A stretch of DNA of 64,000 nucleotides from an uncultured Acetobacteraceae bacterium (lineage in GTDB: Bacteria; Pseudomonadota; Alphaproteobacteria; Acetobacterales; Acetobacteraceae): NCBI GenBank assembly GCA_903924985.1, contig CAIYDT010000083.1, positions 1 to 64,000 on the forward strand, given 5' to 3'. This document shows positions 32,802-45,669 of this stretch, piece after piece. Under the pieces are notes generated by a model, which did no database searches, was not told the origin of the DNA, and was given only the letters and a program-made list of their open reading frames with translations. Each line of letters starts with the position of its first letter. Within the stretch, counting starts at the first letter, position 1. Position numbers and translations under genes: made by a program.

Positions 32802-34424
32802 ATGACCACGATCCGAAGCACTTGGACAAGACCCAATCCGCCGCCCTTGACAGGACTTTTGGCCGCTGCCGATTGGTCTGGTTCCGCGACGATGGCGATC
32901 CCGCGCGGCACCCTGATGGCGCAAAACGATGCGTCCAATCTGTACATCGGCCTCGATCTGACGGCCGAAACCGGCGCCGCCAATCCGAATGACTATTTCT
33001 GGTTTGTCGTAGATATGAATGACAACGGCGCCATCGATGCCAATCGCGACAAGCTGTTCAGCGACTGGCCCGGCACGCCCAACCGGCTCGGCATGTGGCT
33101 GATGGCGGGCCCCGATACGACCTGGCCGGCGGCGAACAGTCAGTCGATTCCCTCGCAGGTGCGGCAGGGTTTCGGTGCGTCGGTGAACGCGGCCGCCGGT
33201 CATCGCCAATGGCAAATCGCCTTCGCGCTGTCCGATCTGAACATCGCGATCGATCCCAATGGCCCCGCGCCCGTTGTGCGATTCGGTTTGCGAATCGCCA
33301 CGGATCCCGGTTTTACCGGTGAGACGCCCGCCAATCCGCTCGGCGACTTCAGCCAATTTCACGAGATTATTCTCGCGACGATGCCCAGCGCGGCGGCTGC
33401 CAATGTCGGCCCGGTCATCGCGACCGTCGGGCTGATCGGCACCGGCATGATCGGCGCTGATGGTTACTGCAATATTCCTATCGCCCAGCCCTATTATTTC
33501 CACCCGCAGGAGGCTGCTTTCAGCGGCACGCTGAACCTGATCGGCAACGTGGCGGCTCTGAACACGCTCTGGGCGTCAGGGGCACGGAAATACAAAGTGC
33601 TGCACCGGTTCGGCAACACGGCGGCGGCGGTCAACGCGGCGGCATGGACGCCCATTCTGCAAAGCTGGGCGAACTACCAGATCGTCGGACCCGACGATAT
33701 ATGGCAATCGTTCGGACCGGATGCTGGCGGATTCTACCCGATGGTGGATCCGGCGGTGCCGTACACCATCCAGAATCTCGTTTTCCAATGGACGACCTCG
33801 GCCGAACCGGACGGGTTGCATCAGTTCGAGCTACAGTTCTTCAATCCCGCGAGCGTCCTGGTGGCGAGCCCGGCGCAGGTGCTGACCCTCAAGCTGGACA
33901 ATCAACCAGCAACGGTCAGTCTGATCAACGTACTGCATGGTGGTACGCCGATACCGCCGTGCGCGATCATCACCCTCGCATCGGCCACGGACGGGGTGCG
34001 GATCGAATACGAGTCGTTCGATCCGGAAGGAGACCTCTGGAGTTACGCGGTGACGGCCGAGTACGGGCACGGGCTCTCGGCGACCATCTTCAGTGACAGT
34101 TACCCGCCACATGCCAATGCCGCGCATAATTGGCAGGGTCTGACGGACGATACCAAGCCGGCTTCCCCAGCGGTGTGGGTGCCGCCCGTAACCTGCGCCT
34201 ATCTGTTCAGGATCACGGCCACGACCCGCACCACTGACGGATATGAGTTCCCGGTCATCAGCAGCACCGACTTCCAGACGGTGACCCTGATCAAACCGGG
34301 CGTCGTCTTCCGGCAGGTGGTGCCGGCCGGCCCGGCGCGGGTTGCCGCGAAGGGCTTCGGGGCTCCGGTGCTGACCTCTGCCGCCGGGCGGCAGCCGGTG
34401 AAGAAATTGGCCGTAACGACATAA
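32802..34424 (+). CDS. Uncharacterised protein with N-terminal CBM9/DOMON-like module
   Basis: NLYIGLDLTAETGAANPNDYFWFVVDMNDNGAIDANRDKLFSDWPG resembles CBM9-like folds; good RBS (ggagag) 5' of ATG; rest unrecognised. Confidence 0.6.
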   Translation: MTTIRSTWTRPNPPPLTGLLAAADWSGSATMAIPRGTLMAQNDASNLYIGLDLTAETGAANPNDYFWFVVDMNDNGAIDANRDKLFSDWPGTPNRLGMWLMAGPDTTWPAANSQSIPSQVRQGFGASVNAAAGHRQWQIAFALSDLNIAIDPNGPAPVVRFGLRIATDPGFTGETPANPLGDFSQFHEIILATMPSAAAANVGPVIATVGLIGTGMIGADGYCNIPIAQPYYFHPQEAAFSGTLNLIGNVAALNTLWASGARKYKVLHRFGNTAAAVNAAAWTPILQSWANYQIVGPDDIWQSFGPDAGGFYPMVDPAVPYTIQNLVFQWTTSAEPDGLHQFELQFFNPASVLVASPAQVLTLKLDNQPATVSLINVLHGGTPIPPCAIITLASATDGVRIEYESFDPEGDLWSYAVTAEYGHGLSATIFSDSYPPHANAAHNWQGLTDDTKPASPAVWVPPVTCAYLFRITATTRTTDGYEFPVISSTDFQTVTLIKPGVVFRQVVPAGPARVAAKGFGAPVLTSAAGRQPVKKLAVTT

Positions 34425-34450
34425 GGGGTCGTGTAACCATCCACCGACAA

Positions 34451-34484
34451 GAGTGGACCGGCCCTTGTAGGGGCCTGTCCACTC
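34451..34484. terminator. Stem-loop (GAGTGGAC...GTCCACTC)
   Basis: 8-bp outer arms plus inner GGCCC/GGGCC; 27 nt after a stop codon; no T-run. Confidence 0.5.
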
Positions 34485-34564
34485 CTACAGCGCCTATTTG
34501 TCCCGAGCGCGATTTGCGTCCGGCCGCAATCCTTCCTACCGTCCTGGCCGGAAGGGATCGGCCC

Positions 34565-34933
34565 GTGCGCCACAACGGATATGCAGCGACAATCGGCCTG
34601 CTGGCGGTGCTCTTTGGCGCCTGCCCGGCGCTGGCCGACGCCATCGACGGGCATTGGTGCGCCGCGGACGGGCGGCGGCTGCGGATCGATGGGCCGGCCA
34701 TCGTGACTCCCGGCGGCCGTCATCTCCAGGGCAACTACGACCGCCACCATTTCAGCTACGTGGTGCCGCTGCCCGAAGCCGGAGCCGGCCAGACCGTCGC
34801 CATGGTCCTGCTCGGCGAAACCGCGGTGCGGGTCCAATTTGGCGAGGCGCCCGCCGAGGTATGGAATCGCTGCGCGCCGCGGCTCAGCCTGCGGCGCGAA
34901 CATGGCAAAGAACCAAGGACAGGAAACGGATGA
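34565..34933 (+). CDS. Small exported hypothetical protein
   Basis: Signal-peptide-like ATIGLLAVLFGACPALADA; stop overlaps next ATG (ATGA). Confidence 0.6.
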   Translation: MRHNGYAATIGLLAVLFGACPALADAIDGHWCAADGRRLRIDGPAIVTPGGRHLQGNYDRHHFSYVVPLPEAGAGQTVAMVLLGETAVRVQFGEAPAEVWNRCAPRLSLRREHGKEPRTGNG

Positions 34934-36558
34934 CCGACGATACGATGCTGCGCACGCCCAAGGCGAAGCCGGCCACGATTAAAGCCAAGGCCCACCCGGA
35001 CAGTTGGGAGCCGGAACTCGCCGAACTGCGCCAGCGCCAGGCCCTCGCACGCCAGATGGGCGGGCCGGAGCGGGTGGAGCGGCAGCACAAAGGTGGGCGG
35101 CTGACGGTGCGGGAGAGGATCGACAAGATGCTCGATCCCGGCACTTTCAAGGAAATCGGCAGCATCGCCGGCAAGGCGACCTACGACGACAAGGGCAACA
35201 TCACCGAATTCATGCCGGGCAACTGCGTGTTCGGGCGCGGGACGGTTGACGGCCGGCCGGTGGTGATCGCCGGCGACGATTTCACCCTGCGCGGCGGGTC
35301 GGCGGATGCCTCCATCAAGGGCAAGCCCAAGATGTCGGAGCAGCTCGCCACCGAGTTCCGCATGCCCATTATCCGCATGATCGAGGGTTCCGGCGGGGGC
35401 GGGTCGGTCAAGACGATCGAAACCACCGGGCGCGCCAATCTGCCGGGCGGGCTGACTGAAACCACGTCATTCGACCTGGTCGCCAACCAGATGGCGCAGG
35501 TGCCGGTGGTCGGCCTGGGCCTCGGGTCGGTCGCCGGCTTGGGCGCTGCCCGTCTGGTCGCGGCGCATTATTCCGTGATGGTGAAGGAAATCGCCGCCGT
35601 CTTCGTCGCCGGACCGCCGGTGGTGGAGCGCCTCGGCGAAGCCCGCACCAAGCAGGAACTCGGCGGCTGGGAAATTCAGCTCGCCTGTGGCGGGGTCGAT
35701 CACGCGGTCGATACCGAGGAACAGGCCTTCGACGCCGCCCGCAAGTTCCTGTCGTACCTCCCAAGCAGCATCCACGATGTGCCGCCGAGGGTGATCGGCT
35801 GGGACGATCCTAATCGGTCGGACGAAAAACTGATCTCGGTGATTCCCCGGGTGAAGAAGCAGGCGTACCACATGCGCCGCATCATCGACTCGGTGGTGGA
35901 TCAGGGTAGCTTTTTCGAGCAGGGGCGGTTGTTCGGCCGCTCCATTATCACGGGATTCGCCCGTCTGGACGGTTGGCCGGTGGCGGTCATGGCTGGCGAT
36001 CCGCTGTTCGAGGGCGGCGCCTGGACCGCGGATACGTGCAGCAAGATCATCCGCTTCGTCGATATGGCGCAGACTTTTCACCTGCCCATCGTGCATCTCG
36101 TGGACTGCCCCGGCTTCCAGGTCGGGCTGCGGGCTGAAAGCACCGCCGTCATCCGCTGGGGCGTGCGGGCGCTGTCGGCGATCAACCAGACAACGGTGCC
36201 GTGGTGCAGCATCGTGGTGCGCAACTGCTATGGCGTTGGCGGGTTAGGGCATCAGCCCGTGGGGCGGCTGGCGCTGCGCTATGCCTGGCCGTCCGCCAGT
36301 TGGGGATCGCTGCCGCTGGAGGGCGGAATCGAGGCCGCCTATCGCGCGGAGATCGATGCTTCGGACGACCCCCAGGCCAAATTAAAGGAGATCGAGGATA
36401 GGCTGAACCGGCTTCGTTCCCCCTTCCGGACGGCGGAACCTTTTTGGGTTGACGAAATCATCGACCCGCGCGACACCCGCCGCCTTCTCTGCGATTTCGC
36501 GAATCTGGCGGGGCCGCTAAGGACGCCAGGGGAGTCGAAATTCGGCATGCGGCCGTAG
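34930..36558 (+). CDS. Acyl-CoA carboxylase carboxyltransferase (beta) subunit
   Basis: ERQHKGGRLTVRERIDKMLDPGTFKEIGSIAG; IIRMIEGSGGGGSV; LVDCPGFQVGLRAE; WGSLPLEGGIEAAYRAEI. Confidence 0.92.
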   Translation: MTDDTMLRTPKAKPATIKAKAHPDSWEPELAELRQRQALARQMGGPERVERQHKGGRLTVRERIDKMLDPGTFKEIGSIAGKATYDDKGNITEFMPGNCVFGRGTVDGRPVVIAGDDFTLRGGSADASIKGKPKMSEQLATEFRMPIIRMIEGSGGGGSVKTIETTGRANLPGGLTETTSFDLVANQMAQVPVVGLGLGSVAGLGAARLVAAHYSVMVKEIAAVFVAGPPVVERLGEARTKQELGGWEIQLACGGVDHAVDTEEQAFDAARKFLSYLPSSIHDVPPRVIGWDDPNRSDEKLISVIPRVKKQAYHMRRIIDSVVDQGSFFEQGRLFGRSIITGFARLDGWPVAVMAGDPLFEGGAWTADTCSKIIRFVDMAQTFHLPIVHLVDCPGFQVGLRAESTAVIRWGVRALSAINQTTVPWCSIVVRNCYGVGGLGHQPVGRLALRYAWPSASWGSLPLEGGIEAAYRAEIDASDDPQAKLKEIEDRLNRLRSPFRTAEPFWVDEIIDPRDTRRLLCDFANLAGPLRTPGESKFGMRP

Positions 36559-36603
36559 GTGGCGCCTGGACTTTCCGGCATCGGATAGCGGTCCGGGAAA
36601 CGC

Positions 36604-36874
36604 ATGATCCGCTTCGAGTGGGATCGGAACAAGGCCAGGACAAACCGCGCCAAGCATGGCGTTGCGTTCGAAGATGCGTGCTTGGTATGGGATGATCCGC
36701 GGTATATCTTGCGGCAGGATCGCCACGAGGATGGCGAGGAACGATGGCAGATAATCGGCTATGCACGCGGCATTGTAATTCTTGTCGTGTGGCATATCTA
36801 TCCCGACCCGAATGACGAAGAGAGAGTCAGAATCATTGGTGCGCGTAAGGCGGAGCGACGGGAGCGGAGCGCCT

Positions 36875-36891
<17 letters not shown>
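36604..36891 (+). CDS. brnT: BrnT-family ribonuclease toxin, no BrnA seen
   Basis: FEWDRNKARTNRAKHGVAFEDACLVWDDP...EERWQIIGYARGIVILVVWHIYP..ERVRIIGARKAERRERSAYE is the BrnT signature. Confidence 0.88.
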
Positions 36892-40483
<3,592 letters not shown>

Positions 40484-40566
40484 CGGCGGAGGCCGGACCT
40501 GGTCCTCGCGCTCGGGGTTCCAGAGTGCCAGGCCATTGGCATAAGGGGCGCCGAATATCGCGCTTC

Positions 40567-40715
40567 CCTTCGTGCCATCGCGCCTTTCAGTTATCATTCG
40601 GCCCACAAGCGGCATCGGCCGTCGAAATTTCGGCACCTGCAACCGCGCCCCATGACGTTTCGGCACAGCTTGGTGGCGCCCGTTTTTAAAACTGAAAGAC
40701 ACGATGGCACGAAGG
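40567..40715. repeat. Inverted repeat pair (~26-bp arms) enclosing ~97 bp, MITE-like or long-stem RNA
   Basis: Left arm CCTTCGTGCCATCGCGCCTTTCAGTT; right arm is its reverse complement with 2 mismatches (AACTGAAAGACACGATGGCACGAAGG). Confidence 0.75.
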
Positions 40716-40859
40716 TATCGCCCACCCACCACCCCACCCCCCGTTGCCGCCGGGCAGGCGTGCGAATAGTGTAGTTGACTGCGAACGCGAGGGGTTTCAG
40801 AAGCCCCCGCGCGCGCAGGCCTGGGATTCGAACCTGGGCCGGAGGAATAGGAGCCTGTC

Positions 40860-42647
40860 TTGCAGCCGACCGACATCCACGACCCCGACTACTTTCATAA
40901 GGTGGTCGACTGCCAATGGGCTTGCCCGGCGCATACGCCGGTGCCGGAGTATATCCGGCTGATCGCCGACGGCCGCTATGCCGACGCGTTCATGATCAAT
41001 TGGAAATCGAACGTCTTTCCCGGAATCCTCGGCCGGACCTGCGACCGACCGTGCGAGCCGGCCTGCCGCCGTGGCCGGGTGGAGGACGAACCCGTCGCGA
41101 TCTGCCGCCTCAAGCGCGTGGCCGCCGATTTCAAGGGCGACGTGTCCGACCGCATGCCGCCGCTGGCGACCACCCGCAACGGCAAGAAGATTGCCATCAT
41201 CGGCGCCGGGCCGGCATCGCTGACGGTGGCGCGCGACTTGGCACCGCTGGGCTACCATTTGGTGGTGTTCGACGGTGATTCGCGCGCTGGCGGCATGATC
41301 CGCTCGCAAATCCCCAAATTCCGCCTGCCTGAGGAAGTGATCGACGAGGAAGTCGGCTACGTCACCGCCATGGGGCCGGAGATGCGGCTGGGCCAGCGGG
41401 TCGACAGCCTCAAGGCGGTTCTGGACGAAGACTACGATGCGGTGTTCGTCGGCACCGGCGCGCCGCGCGGCCGCGATCTGCCGATTCCCGGCCGCCAGGA
41501 AGCCGCCGCCAATATCCACATCGGCATCGACTGGCTGTCCTCCGTCTCGTTCGGGCACATCTCCAAGATCGGCAAACGCGTCATCGTGCTCGGTGGCGGC
41601 AACACCGCGATGGACTGCTGCCGCTCCGCCCGCCGCCTCGGCGGCGACGACGTGAAGGTGATTGTCCGTTCGGGATTCGAGGAGATGAAGGCCTCCCCCT
41701 GGGAGAAGGAAGACGCGATGGGGGAAGACATCCCCATCATGAACATGCTGGTGCCCATCGCCTTCATCCACGAAGACGGCAAGCTGATGGGCATGACCTT
41801 CGACAAAGTGAAGGCCGAATACGACGCGCGCGGCCGCCGCAACCTGATTTCGACCGGCGAGGAACCGGTGTTTCACGCCTGCGACGACGTACTGGTCGCG
41901 GTCGGGCAGGAGAACGCATTCCCTTGGATCGAACGCGATATCGGCCTGAAATTCGACGACCGCTGGGATATGCCCGTGGTGGATGAGGCCACCTTTCAGT
42001 CGACGCATGAAAAAGTGTTCTTCGGCGGGGACGCGGCGTTCGGCCCGAAGAACATCATCTGGGCCGTGGCGCATGGGCACCAGGCTGCCATCTCCATCCA
42101 CAAGTTCTGTCAGGGCGAAGACGTCGCGGTTCGCCCGCCGCCAGGTGTCACCATCGTCAGCCAGAAGATGGGTATCCACGAGTGGAGCTACGACAACGAC
42201 GTCTCCCTCGATCTGCGCTTCAAAGTGCCGCATCGCGATAAGTTCGCCGCGCTGTCGGACATCAAGGCCGAGGTGGAGCTGGGCTTCGACCTTAAGCTCG
42301 CGTTCGCGGAGGCACAGCGCTGCCTGAACTGCGACGTGCAGACGGTGTTCGAGGACAAGCTGTGCATCGAATGCGACGCCTGTGTCGATATTTGCCCGGT
42401 CGATAGCATCAGCTTTACCGCCAATGGCGCGGAAGTCGATCTGCGGATGCACCTCAGTGCGCCGGCCAAAAATCTGACGCAGTCGATCTACGTATCGAAA
42501 GAATTGAAGACCGGCCGGGTAATGGCGAAGGACGAGGACGTCTGCCTCCATTGCGGCCTATGTGCGGAGCGCTGCCCGACGGGCGCGTGGGATATGCAAC
42601 GGTTCCTCATCGACGTGGCACAGGCGGAGAGCGCATGTTGCAAGTAG
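40860..42647 (+). CDS. GltD-like FAD/NAD(P) oxidoreductase with C-terminal 2x[4Fe-4S] domain
   Basis: IAIIGAGPASLTVARDLAPLGYHLVVFDGDSRAGGMIRSQIPKFRLPEEVI; CIECDACVDICPVD and CLHCGLCAERCPTGAW. Likely TTG start. Confidence 0.9.
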   Translation: MQPTDIHDPDYFHKVVDCQWACPAHTPVPEYIRLIADGRYADAFMINWKSNVFPGILGRTCDRPCEPACRRGRVEDEPVAICRLKRVAADFKGDVSDRMPPLATTRNGKKIAIIGAGPASLTVARDLAPLGYHLVVFDGDSRAGGMIRSQIPKFRLPEEVIDEEVGYVTAMGPEMRLGQRVDSLKAVLDEDYDAVFVGTGAPRGRDLPIPGRQEAAANIHIGIDWLSSVSFGHISKIGKRVIVLGGGNTAMDCCRSARRLGGDDVKVIVRSGFEEMKASPWEKEDAMGEDIPIMNMLVPIAFIHEDGKLMGMTFDKVKAEYDARGRRNLISTGEEPVFHACDDVLVAVGQENAFPWIERDIGLKFDDRWDMPVVDEATFQSTHEKVFFGGDAAFGPKNIIWAVAHGHQAAISIHKFCQGEDVAVRPPPGVTIVSQKMGIHEWSYDNDVSLDLRFKVPHRDKFAALSDIKAEVELGFDLKLAFAEAQRCLNCDVQTVFEDKLCIECDACVDICPVDSISFTANGAEVDLRMHLSAPAKNLTQSIYVSKELKTGRVMAKDEDVCLHCGLCAERCPTGAWDMQRFLIDVAQAESACCK

Positions 42648-44497
42648 TAGACCGTATCGAAGGCCTCCAGCGGGTTAACGATTTCGTCGTCAAGTTCGCG
42701 AACGTGAACGGGTCCGGTTCGGCCAGCGCCAACGCGCTGTTCGTCAAATCGGTGCTGCGCATGGGTATCTCGGCGACCCCCCGGAATATCTTTCCGTCCA
42801 ACATCCAGGGTCTCCCGACCTGGTACGAGGTGCGGATTTCCGAAGCCGGTTACCTCGGCGCGCGTGGCGGCGGACCCGACCTCATGGTCGCGATGAACCC
42901 GCAGACCTGGGACAAGGACGTCAAGGGCATCGAGCCCGGCGGGTACCTGTTCTACGACAACACCAAGCCGATGCCGGAATCGAAGTTCCGTCCCGATGTG
43001 GTTACGATCGGCGTGCCGCTGACCCGCATGACGAATGAGGCGTACAGCAATCCGCGCCAGCGTCAGCTGTTTAAGAATATCGTCGGCTTGGGCGCTTTAT
43101 CGGCGCTGCTGGACATGGATCCGGCGGTGATCGAGCAGCTGCTGGCCGAGCAGTTCAAGAACCGCGACAAGCTGATCGAAGCCAATGTGCAGGCGCTGCA
43201 CATGGGCCGCGACTGGGTGAAAGCCAATCTGGACTGCCCGATCGGCCTGATGCTGCGCAAGGCGGACTCGGTCGGCGACCGCATCTTCATCGATGGCAAC
43301 AGTGCCGCGGCTTTGGGCGCGGTGTATGGCGGTGCCACGGTCTGCGCCTGGTACCCGATCACGCCGTCCTCGTCTTTGGCCGAAGCGTTCTCCAATTATT
43401 GCAACCGCATGCGGGTGGATAAGGCGACCGGCAAGAACAATTTTGCCATCGTGCAGGCTGAGGATGAATTAGCGTCCATCGGCATGGTCATCGGCGCCGC
43501 CTGGAACGGCGCGCGGTCGTTTACCGCGACCTCCGGCCCCGGCATTTCGCTGATGCAGGAGTTCATCGGTCTGGCGTATTTCGCCGAAATCCCGGCCGTC
43601 ATCATGGATGTGCAGCGCTCCGGCCCGTCCACCGGCATGCCGACCCGTACGCAGCAGACCGATCTGACGATCTGCGCCTATGCCAGCCACGGCGACACCA
43701 AGCACGTGCTGCTGATCCCCGAAGACCCGCATGAGTGCTTCGAGTTCGGCGCCCTGGCGTTCGATCTGGCGGACCGGTTGCAGACTCCTATTTTCGTGAT
43801 GCTCGACCTCGAAATCGGCATGAACGAACGGCTGACGAAGCCCTTCGCATGGGATGACAGTCGCAAGATGGACCGCGGTAAGGTCATGACCGCCGAACAA
43901 CTCCAGGCCGGCGCGAAGTTCGGACGCTATCTGGATGTCGATAACGACGGCATTGCCTACCGCACCTATCCCGGCACGCATCCGACCAAGGGCGCGTTCT
44001 TCACCCGCGGCACATCGAAGGACTCGATGGCCCGCTACTCGGAAGAAGGTCCCGACTACCAGGAGAATATGGAGCGGCTGCTGAAGAAGCACCGCACCGC
44101 CCGTTCCCTGGTGCCGCCCGCGATCGAGACGAAAGCCGCCAAGCCGACCAAGTACGGCGCGATCTACTTCGGCTCCACCAGCCCGGCAATCACCGAAGCC
44201 GACGAGCAACTGACCGCCAGGGGCGTGTCGCTCGACCTGTTGCGCTTGCGCGCCTTCCCCTTCGGGCCGGAAGTCGAAGCCTTCATCGAAGCGCATGAAA
44301 CAGTGTTCGTGGTGGAACAGAACCGCGACGGCCAAATGCGCTCGATGTTGATCAATGAGCTGGAAATCAACCCGAAGAAGCTGGCCAAGATCGTGCACTA
44401 CGACGGCACGCCGATCACCGCCCGCTTCATCGCCGGTGCCATTGGCGCCACCCTGAACATCGATACGTCCGCCAAGCTGCCCGAGGTGGTGTCATGA
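42635..44497 (+). CDS. korA: 2-oxoacid:acceptor oxidoreductase, fused gamma-alpha subunit
   Basis: N-terminal gamma-like FPSNIQGLPTWYEVRISEAGYLGARGG; alpha AALGAVYGGATVCAWYPITPSSSLAEAF; ATG 42635 overlaps upstream stop. Confidence 0.92.
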   Translation: MLQVVDRIEGLQRVNDFVVKFANVNGSGSASANALFVKSVLRMGISATPRNIFPSNIQGLPTWYEVRISEAGYLGARGGGPDLMVAMNPQTWDKDVKGIEPGGYLFYDNTKPMPESKFRPDVVTIGVPLTRMTNEAYSNPRQRQLFKNIVGLGALSALLDMDPAVIEQLLAEQFKNRDKLIEANVQALHMGRDWVKANLDCPIGLMLRKADSVGDRIFIDGNSAAALGAVYGGATVCAWYPITPSSSLAEAFSNYCNRMRVDKATGKNNFAIVQAEDELASIGMVIGAAWNGARSFTATSGPGISLMQEFIGLAYFAEIPAVIMDVQRSGPSTGMPTRTQQTDLTICAYASHGDTKHVLLIPEDPHECFEFGALAFDLADRLQTPIFVMLDLEIGMNERLTKPFAWDDSRKMDRGKVMTAEQLQAGAKFGRYLDVDNDGIAYRTYPGTHPTKGAFFTRGTSKDSMARYSEEGPDYQENMERLLKKHRTARSLVPPAIETKAAKPTKYGAIYFGSTSPAITEADEQLTARGVSLDLLRLRAFPFGPEVEAFIEAHETVFVVEQNRDGQMRSMLINELEINPKKLAKIVHYDGTPITARFIAGAIGATLNIDTSAKLPEVVS

Positions 44498-45549
44498 CCT
44501 TCATCCCGAAGCCCAAACTCCACCACCCCGACCTGCAAAAGAACGCGCTCGGCTATACGCGCCGCGACTACGAAGGGCCTGTGTCCACGCTTTGCGCCGG
44601 CTGCGGCCATGACAGCATCAGCGCGGCCATCGTGCGGGCGTGCTTCGAGCTGGATATCGAGCCGCACCGCGTCGCCAAGATGTCGGGCATCGGCTGCTCG
44701 TCCAAGACGCCGACCTATTTCCTGGGCGCCTCGCACGGATTCAATTCGGTGCACGGGCGCATGCCTTCGGTCGCGACCGGCGCCAATCTGGCGAACAAGG
44801 ATCTGATCTACCTCGGCGTGTCCGGCGACGGCGACAGTGCGTCCATCGGCATCGGCCAGTTCGCCCATGCCATGCGGCGCGGCGTCAACATGGTCTACAT
44901 CGTCGAGAACAACGGCGTGTACGGCCTGACCAAGGGCCAGTTCTCGGCAACGTCCGACAAGGGCGCCAAGTCCAAGCGCGGCGTGGTCAACAGCGATGAG
45001 GCCATCGACCTCGTGGGCATGGCCCTACAGCTGGGCGCGACCTTCGTGGCTCGCAGCTTCTCCGGCGACAAGGCTCAGCTCGTGCCGCTGATCGAGGCCG
45101 CGTTGAAACATGAAGGCATCGCGTTCATCGACTGCATCTCCCCCTGCGTGGCGTTCAATAACCACGAGGGTTCGACCAAGAGCTTCGACTACGTGCGCGA
45201 GCACAATGAGGCCCTGAATTCCCTGGATGTCATCACCGGGCGCTCGGAAATCACCGTGGACTACGCGCCGGGCACGCTGGAGATGGTGACGCAGCACGAC
45301 GGCTCCGTCCTGCAGCTCCGCAAGCTGCACACCAGCTACGACGTCAACGACCGCGTCGCCGCTTTGACCTACATGCAGCAGCGCGCCGCGGCCGGGGAGA
45401 TCGTGACGGGTCTGCTGTATGTCGATCCGAATCCCCGCGATCTGCACGCGCATCTGAAGACGGTCGACAAGCCGTTGAACGAGCTGGACGAAATGGCGCT
45501 GATTCCTGGGGCACGTGCGCTGGACCGGATCAACGCCGGGCTGCGGTAA
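44494..45549 (+). CDS. korB: 2-oxoacid:acceptor oxidoreductase, beta (TPP) subunit
   Basis: STLCAGCGHDSISAAIVRAC; SGDGDSASIGIGQFAHAMRRGVNMVYIVENNGVYGLTKGQ. Confidence 0.94.
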   Translation: MTFIPKPKLHHPDLQKNALGYTRRDYEGPVSTLCAGCGHDSISAAIVRACFELDIEPHRVAKMSGIGCSSKTPTYFLGASHGFNSVHGRMPSVATGANLANKDLIYLGVSGDGDSASIGIGQFAHAMRRGVNMVYIVENNGVYGLTKGQFSATSDKGAKSKRGVVNSDEAIDLVGMALQLGATFVARSFSGDKAQLVPLIEAALKHEGIAFIDCISPCVAFNNHEGSTKSFDYVREHNEALNSLDVITGRSEITVDYAPGTLEMVTQHDGSVLQLRKLHTSYDVNDRVAALTYMQQRAAAGEIVTGLLYVDPNPRDLHAHLKTVDKPLNELDEMALIPGARALDRINAGLR

Positions 45550-45560
45550 CGTGCCTCCCC

Positions 45561-45661
45561 CATCATGGTCGGGCTTGACCCGACCACCTCGGGCCAGTGT
45601 GTTACAAGAACGCGCCGTGCCACCACTTCCTGAGATGGTCGGGTCAAGCCCGACCATGATG
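45561..45661. repeat. Paired REP-like palindromes forming a 30-bp inverted repeat
   Basis: CATCATGGTCGGGCTTGACCCGACCACCTC (45561-45590) vs reverse complement of 45632-45661, 29/30 match; each arm has inner GGTCGGG-CTTGA-CCCGACC. Confidence 0.9.
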
Positions 45662-45669
45662 GTAAGCGA

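Noticed and set aside
40817-40845. TGGGATTCGAACCTGGG, looks like the T-arm of a reverse-strand tRNA (possible att site)
   Set aside because: Arms flanking TTCGAA do not pair as a T-stem (direct CCTGGG repeats), and no acceptor, D or anticodon arms could be recognised nearby.
40797-42551. 584-aa ORF on - strand
   Set aside because: Fully antisense to the GltD-like oxidoreductase; low-complexity His/Ala/Val-rich translation with no domain, so a spurious shadow ORF.
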